Shown: positions 1 through 8,679, counted from the stretch's first letter. The stretch is DNA of 64,000 bases from Namhaeicola sp039714555 (GCA_039714555.1 JBDLJB010000003.1:62001-126000), one strand, 5' to 3'. Notes: a model not told the origin generated them from the sequence alone. Translations and numbers: made by a program.

Positions 1-1
1 T

Positions 2-859
2 AAGTGGAAAAATACTCTGTTAGAAAAGAGAGAAAAAAGAAATAAACCACGTCTTGATGATAAAACATTAACCTCATGGAATGCTTTAATGATAAAAGGT
101 TATGTAAATGCTTATGCTGTTTTTAACGATGAACATTTTTTAAAAATGGCGCTTAAAAATGCGTATTTTATAACTAATAAACAAATAAAGGAAGATGGTG
201 GATTGTATCGAAATTATAAAAATGGTAAGAGTAATATTGAAGCATATTTAGAAGATTATGCTACGGTTATTGATGCTTATATTGCTTTGTACGAAGTTAC
301 ATTTGATGAGAATTGGTTACTTACTGCTAAACAATTAACCGACTATTGTTTTGATCATTTTTTTGATGATCAAAGTAAGATGTTTTATTTTACTTCAGAT
401 AAAAATTCTGATTTGATAACACGTAAAATTGAAATTGATGACAATGTAATTCCATCATCAAATTCAATTATGGCAAATAATTTGTTTAAATTGGGTCATT
501 TCTATGCCCATAAGAATTACAGCAAAACAGCAAAAATTATGCTGAATAATGTTGAAGAAAATGTTTTAGAGTACGGTGAAGGAAATTCAAATTGGCTATC
601 ACTATACAGCAATTTTTTAGGTGAATATTATGAAATTGCTATTGTTGGTGCTAATGCGAAAGAAAAATTACTAGAATTGAACCAACATTATATACCTAAT
701 AAATTGATGGTTGGAAGTACAAAAGAGAGTGATCTGCCATTGTTGCAATACAAATACTCAGCAGGTGTAACTACTTATTATGTGTGTATTGACGGCGCTT
801 GTAAATTACCTGTGACCGAAACAAATGGAGCTTTAAAACAAATTAATATTAATTATTAA
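2..859 (+). CDS. DUF255 / thioredoxin-domain protein (YyaL/SSP411-like), 3' part
   Basis: The reading frame is already open at base 2 and continues through the first ATG at 89, so the gene begins before the window and only its C-terminal part (about 285 residues) is present. The segment just upstream of that ATG encodes R-x-x-R-x-K-P-R-L-D-D-K-T-L-T-S-W-N-A-L-M, the typical junction into the (alpha/alpha)6-barrel half of the DUF255/YyaL (spermatogenesis-associated protein 20-like) family. Those proteins carry an N-terminal thioredoxin-like domain, here outside the window; their biochemical role is poorly defined. The protein ends in a short tail after a C-x-x-x-A-C-K-L-P segment. The family call is fairly safe; no function is inferred. 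Confidence 0.8.
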   Translation, partial: KWKNTLLEKREKRNKPRLDDKTLTSWNALMIKGYVNAYAVFNDEHFLKMALKNAYFITNKQIKEDGGLYRNYKNGKSNIEAYLEDYATVIDAYIALYEVTFDENWLLTAKQLTDYCFDHFFDDQSKMFYFTSDKNSDLITRKIEIDDNVIPSSNSIMANNLFKLGHFYAHKNYSKTAKIMLNNVEENVLEYGEGNSNWLSLYSNFLGEYYEIAIVGANAKEKLLELNQHYIPNKLMVGSTKESDLPLLQYKYSAGVTTYYVCIDGACKLPVTETNGALKQININY

Positions 860-867
860 AAGTATTT

Positions 868-1224
868 ATGAAATTTATTCAAATCTTTCTTATTGCTTTG
901 GTAGCTTTTGAACATATATATTTTATGATCTTGGAAATGTTCTTTTGGACTAAACCGAAAGGCTTAAAGACCTTTGGGCTTAATAAGGAGGTAGCTGAAA
1001 ATTCAAAAGTATTAGCAGCCAATCAAGGTTTGTATAATGGATTTTTAGCAGCAGGATTAATTTGGTCAATTTTTGATAAAGACAATTCAATTCAAATTGC
1101 GGTTTTCTTTCTTGTTTGTGTAATTATAGCAGGTGCATATGGTGCCTATACTACAAAAAAGTTGAAATTATTTTATATCCAGTCACTGCCTGCAATACTG
1201 GCATTAATTTTGATCCATATATAA
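868..1224 (+). CDS. DUF1304 family small membrane protein
   Basis: A 118-residue protein with about four hydrophobic segments (near residues 3-25, 50-68, 74-92 and 98-117). The central A-A-N-Q-G-L-Y-N-G-F-L-A-A-G-L stretch is the hallmark of DUF1304 integral membrane proteins, whose function is unknown. It starts 8 bases after the stop of the DUF255 gene, so the two are probably cotranscribed. The length matches the family norm. Inner-membrane location is inferred from hydrophobicity. Confidence 0.85.
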   Translation: MKFIQIFLIALVAFEHIYFMILEMFFWTKPKGLKTFGLNKEVAENSKVLAANQGLYNGFLAAGLIWSIFDKDNSIQIAVFFLVCVIIAGAYGAYTTKKLKLFYIQSLPAILALILIHI

Positions 1225-1299
1225 AAAATAGTCATATAAAATTATTAACTTTAGCAGAACATTTAGAATATAAACTATTATCCAAAATTAATTATATTT

Positions 1300-2022
1300 A
1301 TGAAAACCAAATACTTACTTATCCAGCTCTTATTTCTTTGTGTTTACACTCTTAGTTTTGCACAGCAAACAAGTAGTAGCGTTTATTACAATCCTATTGT
1401 TCATAATGGATTGACTAGAATTGAGCATAATAATTCAGGAAGTAACAATATCGATCTATCAGAAGTAAAAGGTAGTCCTTATGAAATGGATAATTTTCAG
1501 AGTGGGAAAGTGATAAACCAAAACACTGGGAAACCAGAAATATTCTACCTGCGGTATAATGTTTATAACGATGTAATAGAATTAAAAACGGAACCCAACG
1601 GAAAAATAAGTAATGAATTAATCAAATCAGAAAAGATCTACGCAATCATTAACAATAAAGAATATCGTTATAAAAAGTATCCAGATAGAAATTCAAATCC
1701 CAAAGAAGGTTATTTTATTTTATTAAAAAAAGGAAATTACAACAGTTTATATCTTAAAAAGTTAAAAAAATTCAAAGACAAGATTTTACCAAAAGATAAT
1801 TTTGAAAAAGAAAAACCAGCTACATTTACTGATGATAAGGCCTTTTACATACAAAAAGGAGATGCTTTTGTTGAAATACCTAGCAGGAAAAAGAAATTTC
1901 TTGAACAATATCCAAAGATTTCAAAAGAGTTGAATAAATATTTGAAATCTGAAAAAATTAATTTAAAATCTGAAAAAGATTTAATCCAACTTTTTAATTA
2001 TATGGATACTTTATTAGAATAA
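1300..2022 (+). CDS. secreted hypothetical protein
   Basis: A 240-residue protein starting with a clear Sec signal peptide (K-T-K followed by a hydrophobic core and an S-F-A-Q cleavage-type site near residue 21). The mature part is lysine-rich and hydrophilic, with an acidic/basic C-terminal half that looks helical. I recognise no catalytic motif or named domain. The last 9 bases overlap the 3' end of tsaB on the opposite strand, so the two genes converge. Location is most likely periplasmic or outer-membrane associated; function unknown. Confidence 0.7.
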   Translation: MKTKYLLIQLLFLCVYTLSFAQQTSSSVYYNPIVHNGLTRIEHNNSGSNNIDLSEVKGSPYEMDNFQSGKVINQNTGKPEIFYLRYNVYNDVIELKTEPNGKISNELIKSEKIYAIINNKEYRYKKYPDRNSNPKEGYFILLKKGNYNSLYLKKLKKFKDKILPKDNFEKEKPATFTDDKAFYIQKGDAFVEIPSRKKKFLEQYPKISKELNKYLKSEKINLKSEKDLIQLFNYMDTLLE

Positions 2023-2694
2023 TTTTTTTGGTATTCCTGCAATAAAATCTTTTAAATAAAAGGGTTCAAAATAAGCAAGATCTTCAATTTCTTTTTTATT
2101 ATATTTTTCAGATGATAGTTCTGACATATATTTAGCAGAAGGAAAATAATCATCTAAAAAAACAGCATTTTTGTGTAGGATAACATTTTTGCATTTTTCT
2201 GAACCATCACCCAAAAAATATACTTTGCCTTTGTTTAAATATTCTAAAAATGAACTTTCATCAATTATTTCAGCTGAGGTTTCTTTAATTAGTTGATGAT
2301 TATGATCAAAAACAGCACTATAAACTTCCATTCTTCTAGCATCTATCAAAGGAATTATAAATTCATTTTCGGCAACATCAATGGCATTGGCAAGTAAAGT
2401 TAATGTCTCAACCGAAAGTAAAGGTTTATCTAATGAAAAGCACAGTCCTTTTGCGGTAGAAACACCAATCCGTAAACCGGTATAAGACCCCGGTCCTTTA
2501 CTAACTGATACAGCATCAATATCTTGAAAAGTTATTCCTGCCTCACCAATTACATTTTCAATAAAAGTATGCAGTTTTTCGGCATGAGAAAACTGACCTT
2601 CATTTAATTCTTTTAAAGCAATAACTTTACCGTTTTTTGACAGACTTACCGAGCAATTTTTAGTAGCTGTTTCAATGTTTAATATGGTTGCCAT
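2014..2694 (-). CDS. tsaB: tRNA threonylcarbamoyladenosine biosynthesis protein TsaB
   Basis: A 226-residue ASKHA-fold protein of the TsaB (YeaZ) family. TsaB is the scaffold partner of TsaD in the complex that transfers the threonylcarbamoyl group to A37 of ANN-decoding tRNAs. Visible signatures are the N-terminal I-L-N-I-E-T-A-T, the Q-F-S-H-A-E-K-L-H segment around residue 35, and S-K-G-P-G-S-Y-T-G-L-R-I-G near residues 64-76. Length is normal for the family. The ATG at 2694 is supported by the motif spacing. A TATCTTTG promoter element sits 17-24 bases upstream. Confidence 0.95.
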   Translation of the reverse strand: MATILNIETATKNCSVSLSKNGKVIALKELNEGQFSHAEKLHTFIENVIGEAGITFQDIDAVSVSKGPGSYTGLRIGVSTAKGLCFSLDKPLLSVETLTLLANAIDVAENEFIIPLIDARRMEVYSAVFDHNHQLIKETSAEIIDESSFLEYLNKGKVYFLGDGSEKCKNVILHKNAVFLDDYFPSAKYMSELSSEKYNKKEIEDLAYFEPFYLKDFIAGIPKKLF

Positions 2695-2710
2695 ATCATT
2701 TTATTTTTTG

Positions 2711-2741
2711 CAAAGATATTGAATCGAATGTTAAGTGGAAA
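2711..2741 (-). promoter_or_regulatory. candidate tsaB promoter
   Basis: On the minus strand TATCTTTG (2718-2711) matches the Bacteroidota -7 consensus TANNTTTG. A TTTC at 2741-2738 lies 19 bases further upstream, one mismatch from the -33 TTTG. The inferred start site would leave a leader of only about 10 bases before the tsaB ATG. Confidence 0.45.
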
Positions 2742-2777
2742 GAACGAGAAAAAAGTATTTTTCTTAAAAGTTTCTTG

Positions 2778-2808
2778 TTGAACAAACAAATAAATTTTTA
2801 TACCTTTC
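2778..2808 (+). promoter_or_regulatory. candidate promoter for the hydrolase-like gene
   Basis: TTG (2778-2780), a 20-base spacer and TACCTTTC (2801-2808, one mismatch from TANNTTTG) form a reasonable Bacteroidota-type promoter about 60 bases before the gene. Confidence 0.35.
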
Positions 2809-2867
2809 GGATGGTTTCAAATTAAAGACAATAAACAAATTAATATTGAGATTACAGTCATAACAAT

Positions 2868-4136
2868 TTGAATGATTTAACAATTTTCAATTATTCATAT
2901 ATGAATTACAATCAGAGTTCTTCAGTATTAAAAGAAGCATTTTTATCAATCAAATCTGAAAATAAAAAAAAGATAGAATTAGATAATATTGAGATCTATA
3001 AGTATGATTTTCACTCCTCTTTTCATAATTTATTACCCGGAAATATACAATATCGTTGTGATAAACATGATTTAAATTTTGAAGATACAATTTCATATAA
3101 TAATCATATTGAAGGTATAGATAAGAGCGTTAATAAAAAAGATGTTTTTGTTGAAGAAAATATTGATTTTAATTACTTTTTGTTAAAACCTAAGAACAAT
3201 AAACCTGTTAAAAAAGTAATTTTTCTTTTTCACGGATTAAATGAAAAAAGTTGGGATAAGTATTTACCTTGGGGTGAAGCAATTAGTGAAAGAACTCAAA
3301 GTGCAATTGTATTTTTTCCAATAGCATTTCATATGCAAAGGGCTCCGGTTGAATGGAGTGAAAAGAGAAAAATGTATAATTTAAGTAAAAAGAGAAAAGA
3401 AAAATATCCAAATATTATAAATTCTACTCTTTCAAATGTTGCAATAAGTATGCGTCTTCATTCAATGCCTCAAAGGATGATTTGGTCGGGTTTACAAACC
3501 TATTATGATGTAATACAGTTTATTGAAGATTGTAAAAATGATCTGCATGAGATCATTGATAAAGATTTTACCTTTGATATTTTTTCTTATTCAATTGGAG
3601 GATTTCTTGCGGAAATTTTAAAATTGTCAAATTTTAATAATTATTTTAGTGAAACAAAACTCTGTTTATTTTGTGGTGGAGCTGTAATAAATCGTATTTC
3701 ACCCGTTTCAAAATTTATTTTAGATAGTGAAGCAAATATTGCACTTTATGCTTATCTCGCTGAACATTTTGATAGCTTTTTAAAAAAAGATGCATTTTTA
3801 AATCATTTTATTAAAGATGATCATTTTGAAGGTAAGGTATTTCATGCAATGCTTGAATATCAAAATATGCGTGAATTTAGAGAGGATTTATTTAAAAACA
3901 TTGAGCAAGATATTTATGCAATAACACTATCAAAAGATACTGTAATTCCGTCGTTTGAAGTTTTTAATACACTACAAGGAGCTTATAGAAATATTGATAT
4001 TAAGGTTGATGAGTATGATTTTAATTATAGATATACACATGAAAATCCTTTCCCTTTAAATTCAAGTAGTCCAGAACTTGTTGATGAGAACTTTAATATG
4101 ATCTTTGATAAGGTTGGTGACTTTTATAAAAAATAA
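2868..4136 (+). CDS. alpha/beta-hydrolase-like protein (possibly DUF6051)
   Basis: A 422-residue cytoplasmic protein with no signal peptide. An internal V-I-F-L-F-H-G-L-N-E-K-S-W-D-K-Y motif (about residues 118-133) resembles the H-G oxyanion region of alpha/beta hydrolases, and F-S-Y-S-I-G-G-F (about 241-248) resembles a nucleophile elbow with Ser in place of the first Gly of GxSxG. I associate the family with Bacteroidota DUF6051 from memory, with limited certainty. The frame opens with TTG at 2868; an in-frame ATG at 2901 is an equally plausible start (411 residues). It is monocistronic in appearance. Substrate unknown. Confidence 0.65.
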   Translation: MNDLTIFNYSYMNYNQSSSVLKEAFLSIKSENKKKIELDNIEIYKYDFHSSFHNLLPGNIQYRCDKHDLNFEDTISYNNHIEGIDKSVNKKDVFVEENIDFNYFLLKPKNNKPVKKVIFLFHGLNEKSWDKYLPWGEAISERTQSAIVFFPIAFHMQRAPVEWSEKRKMYNLSKKRKEKYPNIINSTLSNVAISMRLHSMPQRMIWSGLQTYYDVIQFIEDCKNDLHEIIDKDFTFDIFSYSIGGFLAEILKLSNFNNYFSETKLCLFCGGAVINRISPVSKFILDSEANIALYAYLAEHFDSFLKKDAFLNHFIKDDHFEGKVFHAMLEYQNMREFREDLFKNIEQDIYAITLSKDTVIPSFEVFNTLQGAYRNIDIKVDEYDFNYRYTHENPFPLNSSSPELVDENFNMIFDKVGDFYKK

Positions 4137-4218
4137 CAGCTTAAAATTCAATTAAAAAACACAAAAGTTACATAAATATTTTATATTTTTGATTTTTTAA
4201 TTTTTTAATCATTTGATC

Positions 4219-4752
4219 ATGAAAAAATTCCTAATTGTTTTTAGCATAATAGCTTTAAGTATATCTTGTGCAGAGAGTACAAAAAAAGAAAATAAATCAG
4301 AAGCAGATAAGATTGAAGTAGCTGAAAAGGTTGCTGAAAAACCTGTCTTGGCTTTAGCTGAATTTGATACAAATGCCGGAAATTATGTAAATGAAGAGGT
4401 TAAGGTAAGCGGTATTGTAGATCATGTATGTAAGCATGGAGGTAAAAAATTATTGTTGGTAAATGATGCTGGAGATGTTCATGTTGAAAGTGAAACACGT
4501 TTTGATGATGCTATGGTTGGTGATGAAATTTCTTTAACAGGTATTGTAAAAGAATTTAAAGTAGATGAAGCTTACTGTTTACAAAAAGAAGATGATCATT
4601 TACAAAATCATAAAGAAGGAACAGATAGTGATGAGGTTTATGCAAAAAAAATGGAGCAAATAAAAATCTATAGAGATTCTATGAAAACAGCCGGTGTAGA
4701 TCATTTATCTTTTTATTCATTAGATTATGTTTCTCACGAGGTGAATGAATAA
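4219..4752 (+). CDS. lipoprotein with OB-fold-like region
   Basis: A predicted lipoprotein: M-K-K, a hydrophobic stretch, then a lipobox ending L-S-I-S-C near residue 18, followed by a charged Lys/Glu linker. The middle part (about residues 55-115: a V-K-V-S-G-I-V-D-H-V-C strand and a later D-E-I-S-L-T-G-I-V segment) looks like a small five-stranded OB-fold, as in tRNA_anti-like secreted proteins. The ATG at 4219 is chosen over a TTG two codons upstream because it gives a normal lipoprotein leader. It lies 15 bases before the PepSY-TM gene and is probably cotranscribed with it. Function unknown. Confidence 0.7.
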   Translation: MKKFLIVFSIIALSISCAESTKKENKSEADKIEVAEKVAEKPVLALAEFDTNAGNYVNEEVKVSGIVDHVCKHGGKKLLLVNDAGDVHVESETRFDDAMVGDEISLTGIVKEFKVDEAYCLQKEDDHLQNHKEGTDSDEVYAKKMEQIKIYRDSMKTAGVDHLSFYSLDYVSHEVNE

Positions 4753-4767
4753 CATTTCTTAGTATTT

Positions 4768-5328
4768 ATGAAAAAACTTCGCAAGTGGAGTAGGATTCTT
4801 CATCGGGATATCGGTTATTTCTTCATAGGAACAACAATCATATATGGTTTATCAGGTATTGCACTTAATCATATTAATGATTGGAATCCAAATTATACTG
4901 TTGAAGTAGAACGTTTCCAAACAGAAATTCCTTTAACTAAAAATGCTAATTTAGAAGATAATATTGTTCAGCTTTTAGCTGAAATTGCTCCTAAAGAAAT
5001 TTACAAAAAGTATTATTATCCTCAAGAAGACGTTATAAAGATTTTTTTAAAAGGAGGCTCTTCAATTGTAGTTAATAATAATTCCGGTATAGGTCGAGCA
5101 GAATATTTAAGAAAGCGAATCGTGTTTTATGAGGTTAATTATTTGCACTACAATCCAAATAAATGGTGGATGTGGTTTTCCGATATTTTTGCAGGTGCAT
5201 TGATTCTTTTTGCGATTACTTCATTATTTATGGTCAAAGGGAAAAAGGGTTTAAGTGGCAGAGGCGGTATTTATACAGCATTAGGTATTTTAATACCATT
5301 ATTATTTCTGTTCTTTTTATTGAGATAA
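4768..5328 (+). CDS. PepSY-associated TM helix protein
   Basis: A 186-residue membrane protein beginning R-K-W-S-R-I-L-H-R-D-I-G-Y-F-F-I-G, the conserved first helix of PepSY-associated TM proteins. A periplasmic loop containing L-N-H-I-N-D-W-N-P-N-Y follows, and two C-terminal helices (about residues 130-152 and 166-185) are separated by a basic G-K-K-G-L-S-G-R-G-G loop. In Bacteroidota such short proteins often neighbour haem or metal-related genes. Here a cytochrome-like lipoprotein follows 42 bases later, which suggests a respiratory or metal-reduction role. That is inference from position only. Confidence 0.75.
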   Translation: MKKLRKWSRILHRDIGYFFIGTTIIYGLSGIALNHINDWNPNYTVEVERFQTEIPLTKNANLEDNIVQLLAEIAPKEIYKKYYYPQEDVIKIFLKGGSSIVVNNNSGIGRAEYLRKRIVFYEVNYLHYNPNKWWMWFSDIFAGALILFAITSLFMVKGKKGLSGRGGIYTALGILIPLLFLFFLLR

Positions 5329-5370
5329 TAATACTTAAATTATTTAAAGATCAAATTAATATTAAGAAAA

Positions 5371-5868
5371 ATGATTGGTAGAATAAACATTTCTGTAATA
5401 TTTTTTTTGATATTTATAGGATTCCTAAATTCTTGTTCCCAAGAAAAATCTACTGAAAGTCAAATATTAAATAATGATATTAGTTCAAAAAGGACTGCTG
5501 AAGAACTTGTAGCTTCTAAAAAAACTTCAGAGATGAGTTATAAACAGTTGATGAATATTTTCAACAGCGGTTCAGTAATGGTTCATCAAGGAATACTTTT
5601 AGAAAACAAACAATTGGTTATAGAAGGTGCCAAAATCATTCTCAACCACGCGGCTCCTAAAGAAAAACCATGGTTTATCATGAATGAACCTGATCAGAAA
5701 AATTTTAAAAGTAGTTTACTAACTTATGATATTATTTTAGATAATTATGCAAAGAAATTAATGGAAGAGGCTAAAAATGAAGATTGGCTAAAAGCTAGTA
5801 AAACGGCTCATGAATTAATGAATTCATGTATTGTTTGTCATTCAATGTGGAAGTATAAAGTAAAATAG
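5371..5868 (+). CDS. cytochrome c'-like monohaem lipoprotein
   Basis: A 165-residue predicted lipoprotein (lipobox L-N-S-C near residue 22). The mature domain is helical, with a Met-rich first helix (M-S-Y-K-Q-L-M-N-I-F) and a single haem-attachment motif C-I-V-C-H close to the C terminus (residues 155-159). One C-terminal CxxCH in a four-helix protein is the arrangement of class II (c'-type) cytochromes. Location would be periplasmic face or outer membrane. It closes the three-gene lipoprotein / PepSY-TM / cytochrome group. The haem-binding call is firm; the c' assignment rests on layout. Confidence 0.65.
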   Translation: MIGRINISVIFFLIFIGFLNSCSQEKSTESQILNNDISSKRTAEELVASKKTSEMSYKQLMNIFNSGSVMVHQGILLENKQLVIEGAKIILNHAAPKEKPWFIMNEPDQKNFKSSLLTYDIILDNYAKKLMEEAKNEDWLKASKTAHELMNSCIVCHSMWKYKVK

Positions 5869-6049
5869 TAGCACATCTATATAGAATAAATAACAAGTAC
5901 CTTTTATAATATTTAGAAGAAATAAAACTTGTATTCAATCGCCAAAATTTTAATTAAATGATCATTGAAAGGTGTTTTATCCAAAAACATAAATGCCAAA
6001 TAAATTAAGGATTTTACATCAAAATTTTGTATTTTTATACTATGAGTCT

Positions 6050-6073
6050 GTGATTTAATTCATTGTAAATCAC
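6050..6073 (+). promoter_or_regulatory. hairpin in the mlaE leader
   Basis: A perfect 8-bp inverted repeat (GTGATTTA at 6050-6057, TAAATCAC at 6066-6073) with an 8-base loop lies 30 bases before the mlaE start. There is no T-run, so it is not a terminator. It could be a regulator half-site pair or an mRNA hairpin. The remaining 5869-6049 interval holds nothing else I can support. Confidence 0.3.
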
Positions 6074-6103
6074 AACAATCAATTTTAACTTTACGTAGTT
6101 TAT

Positions 6104-6889
6104 ATGACAAATTTAGTTAAAATACCATCCAATATAAATAACTTTTTTATTGAAATAGGTGAATTGTCATATTTCGCTAGTCGGTTTTTTAAAGAGGTTT
6201 TTACAAGACCTTTTGAGTTTAAAGAACTTTTACGACAGTGTTATAATATGGGCAATCGTTCATTATTATTGGTAGGAGTAACCGGATTTATTTTAGGACT
6301 TGTATTTACACTTCAATCAAGACCAACTTTATTAGATTTAGGTGTAGAATCATGGATACCCTCAATGGTAAGTATTTCAATTGTTAGAGAGATCGGTCCG
6401 GTAATTATAGCACTTATTTGTGCAGGAAGAATAAGTTCAGGTATTGGAGCAGAGTTAGGTTCAATGCGGGTTACTGAACAAATTGATGCCATGGAAGTTT
6501 CGGGTACCAATCCATTTAAATATTTGGTTGTAACAAGAATAATGGCAACAACCTTAATGGTGCCTTTACTTATTATTTTTGGTGATGCAATCGCCTTATT
6601 TGGTTCAGCGTTAATTGAATTTTTAAAAAGTGATGTGTCATTTCTTCTTTATTTTAACAAAGTTTTTAATGCCTTAAAATTTACTGATATTTTTCCAGCC
6701 ACTATAAAGTCATTTTTCTTTGGTTTTGCAATTGGATTGGTAGGTAGTTTTAAAGGGTACAATTGTAAAAAAGGAACTGTTGGAGTTGGAGAAGCCTCAA
6801 ATACAGCAGTAGTATATACATCAATGCTCATTTTTATAATAGATTTTATAGCTGTTTTTGTATTTGACATTTTTTTTGAAATTAAATGA
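6104..6889 (+). CDS. mlaE: MlaE-family lipid ABC transporter permease
   Basis: A 261-residue inner-membrane permease of the MlaE (YrbE) family, which with MlaF and an MCE protein moves phospholipids between the inner and outer membranes. Family signatures are G-F-I-L-G-L-V-F-T-L-Q around residue 61, I-V-R-E-I-G-P-V-I and C-A-G-R-I-S-S-G-I-G-A-E-L-G-S-M-R-V-T-E-Q-I-D-A-M-E-V (about residues 93-130), and the C-terminal G-S-F-K-G-Y-N-C-K-K-G-T-V-G-V-G segment. Its stop overlaps the mlaF start by 4 bases (ATGA), a coupled operon junction. Confidence 0.95.
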   Translation: MTNLVKIPSNINNFFIEIGELSYFASRFFKEVFTRPFEFKELLRQCYNMGNRSLLLVGVTGFILGLVFTLQSRPTLLDLGVESWIPSMVSISIVREIGPVIIALICAGRISSGIGAELGSMRVTEQIDAMEVSGTNPFKYLVVTRIMATTLMVPLLIIFGDAIALFGSALIEFLKSDVSFLLYFNKVFNALKFTDIFPATIKSFFFGFAIGLVGSFKGYNCKKGTVGVGEASNTAVVYTSMLIFIIDFIAVFVFDIFFEIK

Positions 6890-7629
6890 TAAACGAAAAT
6901 AAAAACATAGAACCCATTTTAATGATCAAAGATTTGAAAAAAAGTTTTGGTACAAATCATGTTTTAAATGGGTTTAATATGGAGTTATTTGATGGAGAAA
7001 ATTTGGTGGTAATGGGTAAATCCGGCTCCGGTAAATCAGTAATGATAAAATGTATTGTAGGTTTGATTCAACCTGATAGCGGAAGTATTGAAATTATGGG
7101 TAAGGATATTATGAAATTAGATCATAATGAACTCGACTTTTTACGAACAGATATTGGTTTTCTATTTCAGGGAAGTGCTTTATACGATTCAATGACCGTT
7201 AGAGAAAATTTAGAATTCCCTTTGCGTATACATAAAGAAAAACTTAAAAAAAAGGATGAATTGGTTATGGAAGCATTAGAAAGTGTAGGATTAATACACG
7301 CAATTGATCTAATGCCAAGTGAATTATCAGGTGGAATGAAAAGAAGAGTTGCATTGGCCAGGGCCATAATTCTTCAACCAGATATAATTATCTATGATGA
7401 ACCAACAACAGGCCTTGACCCAATTACAGCAAAAGAAATTATTGAGTTAATGAGAGAAATTCAACTTAAACATGGTTCATCATCATTAATTATAACACAT
7501 GATGTAGATTGTGCAAGAGTTATTTCAAATAGAATGATATTATTGATTGACGGTATTAATTATGCCGAAGGTACATTTAAAGAATTGTTATCTTTAAAAG
7601 ATAAAAAAGTACGGGCATTTTTTAAATAA
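6886..7629 (+). CDS. mlaF: MlaF-family lipid ABC transporter ATP-binding protein
   Basis: A 247-residue ABC ATPase. Walker A is G-K-S-G-S-G-K-S (about residues 44-51), the Q-loop follows at F-Q-G-S, the signature is L-S-G-G-M-K-R-R-V-A, Walker B is I-I-I-Y-D-E-P-T-T-G-L-D-P, and the switch His is in I-I-T-H-D. The L-S-G-G-M variant is typical of Mla/Ttg2A ATPases. It lies between the MlaE permease and the MCE protein, so it powers that transporter. Start ATG overlaps the mlaE stop. Confidence 0.95.
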   Translation: MINENKNIEPILMIKDLKKSFGTNHVLNGFNMELFDGENLVVMGKSGSGKSVMIKCIVGLIQPDSGSIEIMGKDIMKLDHNELDFLRTDIGFLFQGSALYDSMTVRENLEFPLRIHKEKLKKKDELVMEALESVGLIHAIDLMPSELSGGMKRRVALARAIILQPDIIIYDEPTTGLDPITAKEIIELMREIQLKHGSSSLIITHDVDCARVISNRMILLIDGINYAEGTFKELLSLKDKKVRAFFK

Positions 7630-7637
7630 GTAATGAT

Positions 7638-8627
7638 ATGAAAAAATCAAATAAACAAAAATTCAATCTCGGCTTATTTGTTGTTTTAAGTTCGTTAGCT
7701 TTAGTTGTTGCACTTTATTTTATTGGTAAAAAACAAAATATTTTTGGCAATACTTTTACAATAAATGCAGTTTTCAGCAATGTAAATGGTTTGCAATTAG
7801 GGAATAATGTAAGATATTCTGGAATAAATGTGGGTACAGTTAAAGGAATTGAAATGCTTAATGATACAACAATATATGTTGAATTGGTAATTCAAACCAA
7901 AATGTTGGAACATATGAAGAAAAATTCTATTGCAGCAATTGGGTCTGATGGTTTGGTAGGGAGTATGGTAATAAATATTGGTTCAAGTAAAGAAAGATCG
8001 GAACCATTAATGCCCGGTGATACAATAACATCCTATAGCAAAATAACAACCAATGATATGTTATCAACTTTAAATACAACCAATCAAAATGCAGCTTTAC
8101 TAACAGCCGATCTATTAAAAATTACTACGGATATTAAAAAAGGAAAAGGTGTTTTAGGTAAATTGATCAATGATTCTATTATGGCTACCAGTTTACAATA
8201 TACTATTGAAAATTTAAAAATATCAAGTGCAAAAACTTCAAAAACAATAGATGGATTAAATGAAATTATTAGCTCGGTTAATTACAATGAAAGTTTGGCT
8301 GCGGTGCTTTTAAGCGACTCTATTTCAGCAGTTAAATTAAAATCAATTATTTCTAATTTAGATAGATCCAGTGAAGGAATTGATTCTGTAATAGCTAACT
8401 TAAATGATGTTATATTAGAATTTAAAAATGGTAAGGGTACTTTGAATTATGTTGTTAATGATACAGTATTGGTCAAAGATATTGATGAAACAATGAAAAA
8501 TATTAAAGAAGGAAGTATTCTTTTAAATGAAGATCTTGAAGCTTTAAAACATAGTTTTTTACTTAAAGGATATTTTAAAAAATTGGAAAAAGAACAACGA
8601 AAAAAAGAAAAAAAGAAGGCAAATTAA
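7638..8627 (+). CDS. mlaD: MCE-family lipid transport protein (MlaD-like)
   Basis: A 329-residue protein with one N-terminal TM helix (about residues 12-29) and an MCE domain (about 40-125) containing N-V-N-G-L-Q-L-G-N-N-V-R-Y-S-G-I-N-V-G-T-V, the classic MCE core. The C-terminal half is helical with D-L-L-K-I-T-T-D-I-K-K-G-K-G-V-L-G-K-L repeats, usual in Bacteroidota MlaD proteins, and ends in a very basic tail. It is the substrate-binding, periplasm-facing part of the MlaEFD complex, 8 bases after mlaF. No mlaB or mlaC gene follows. Confidence 0.93.
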   Translation: MKKSNKQKFNLGLFVVLSSLALVVALYFIGKKQNIFGNTFTINAVFSNVNGLQLGNNVRYSGINVGTVKGIEMLNDTTIYVELVIQTKMLEHMKKNSIAAIGSDGLVGSMVINIGSSKERSEPLMPGDTITSYSKITTNDMLSTLNTTNQNAALLTADLLKITTDIKKGKGVLGKLINDSIMATSLQYTIENLKISSAKTSKTIDGLNEIISSVNYNESLAAVLLSDSISAVKLKSIISNLDRSSEGIDSVIANLNDVILEFKNGKGTLNYVVNDTVLVKDIDETMKNIKEGSILLNEDLEALKHSFLLKGYFKKLEKEQRKKEKKKAN

Positions 8628-8643
8628 TCATACTTACAATATT

Positions 8644-8679
8644 AAATCAGTATCTTTTTTAGGTTTAAAATCAGTATCT
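8644..8679 (+). repeat. 12-bp direct repeat in leader of outer-membrane gene
   Basis: AAATCAGTATCT occurs at 8644-8655 and again at 8668-8679, start-to-start 24 bases (about two helical turns) apart. That spacing suits an operator bound on one DNA face, but no regulator is identified. Confidence 0.3.

Noticed and set aside
1116..1355. 79-codon frame overlapping the end of the DUF1304 gene and the start of the secreted protein
   Set aside because: It is out of frame with two better-supported genes and its translation is unlike a protein domain.
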